Of a DNA stretch of 64,000 bases, positions 63,981 to 64,000 are shown piece by piece. The number at the start of each line of letters is the position of its first letter. The stretch's first letter is position 1. Origin of the DNA: Amycolatopsis kentuckyensis (GTDB taxonomy: Bacteria; Actinomycetota; Actinomycetes; Mycobacteriales; Pseudonocardiaceae); NCBI RefSeq assembly GCF_002155975.1, contig NZ_MUMI01000024.1, positions 35,725 to 99,724 of the forward strand. Reading direction: 5' to 3'. Under the pieces are notes generated by a model. It was not told the DNA's origin. It saw nothing but the letters and a program-made list of their open reading frames with translations, and did not search any database. Both the position numbers and the translations under genes were made by a program.

Positions 63981-64000
63981 ACGAACCGGTGCGCTGGATG
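63977..64000 (+). CDS. Start of next gene (partial)
   Basis: ATG 63977 overlaps the MocR stop (ATGA), and the frame MNEPVRWM runs off the window. The overlap argues for a translated gene in the same operon. Product unknown. Confidence 0.4.

Overview
The window is about 64 kb of high-GC actinobacterial chromosome. GTG starts are frequent, genes are packed with GTGA/ATGA overlaps, and the typical actinobacterial families are present: PknG with GlnX and GlnH, DUF5753, DUF397, DUF574 methyltransferases, an SCO6745-like protein, a CGNR zinc finger and MpaB. The gene set and an AMED_5909-like ORF in the mobile element point to Pseudonocardiaceae, probably Amycolatopsis or a close relative. The genus is inference.

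Region 1 (1-14.2 kb) is chromosomal. It holds the end of a NarL-type histidine kinase, a complete glnX-glnH-pknG amino-acid sensing operon, a thioesterase, an MHS-family transporter, a small sigma-factor operon, an L,D-transpeptidase lipoprotein, a cold-shock protein and several conserved hypotheticals.

Region 2 (14.2-28.85 kb) is a tRNA-Glu/Asp/Phe cluster used as an integration hotspot. An apparently complete actinomycete integrative and conjugative element (AICE, pSAM2 type) sits in the 3' half of tRNA-Phe between 46-bp att repeats at 14460-14505 and 26404-26449. Its backbone runs GntR/KorSA-like repressor with three operators, Pra-like activator, small ORFs, TraSA-like FtsK translocase, RepSA-like initiator, Xis, Int. 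The left cargo slot carries a clearly lower-GC reverse transcriptase with an alpha-rich C-terminal half, preceded by a non-coding stretch able to form an 11-bp stem. This is the best candidate for a new defence-type system. The right cargo slot carries a low-GC small membrane protein. Beyond the right att lies a decayed second element with a frameshifted integrase that has also lost its catalytic tyrosine. It ends at a third att copy that keeps the tRNA-Phe terminator flank.

Region 3 (29-48.6 kb) begins with an unrecognised 468-residue protein just outside the hotspot. It continues with a YCII protein, an arylamine N-acetyltransferase, a PAS-GGDEF-EAL protein, a rhomboid-like protein, a nucleobase permease and a MetE-like/NIPSNAP/IclR run. 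After these come a ferredoxin-reductase-like flavoprotein with PobA, an HTH-ClpN protein, 6-phosphogluconate dehydrogenase, an MBL hydrolase, and an XRE-DUF5753 regulator with three methyltransferases.

Region 4 (48.6-64 kb) holds DUF397, a secreted/membrane operon with FixH-like and His-containing exported proteins, an alpha/beta hydrolase divergent from a CGNR regulator, a 21-bp tandem repeat array, and an amidase-TetR-MpaB operon behind a perfect palindrome. It ends with DHFR-like and ACC-deaminase-like genes, a DUF998 protein, a PP2C-like protein, a split HTH/ClpN pair and a divergent YczE/MocR pair. The two HTH/ClpN loci, 19 kb apart, share the same double operator directly before the start codon.
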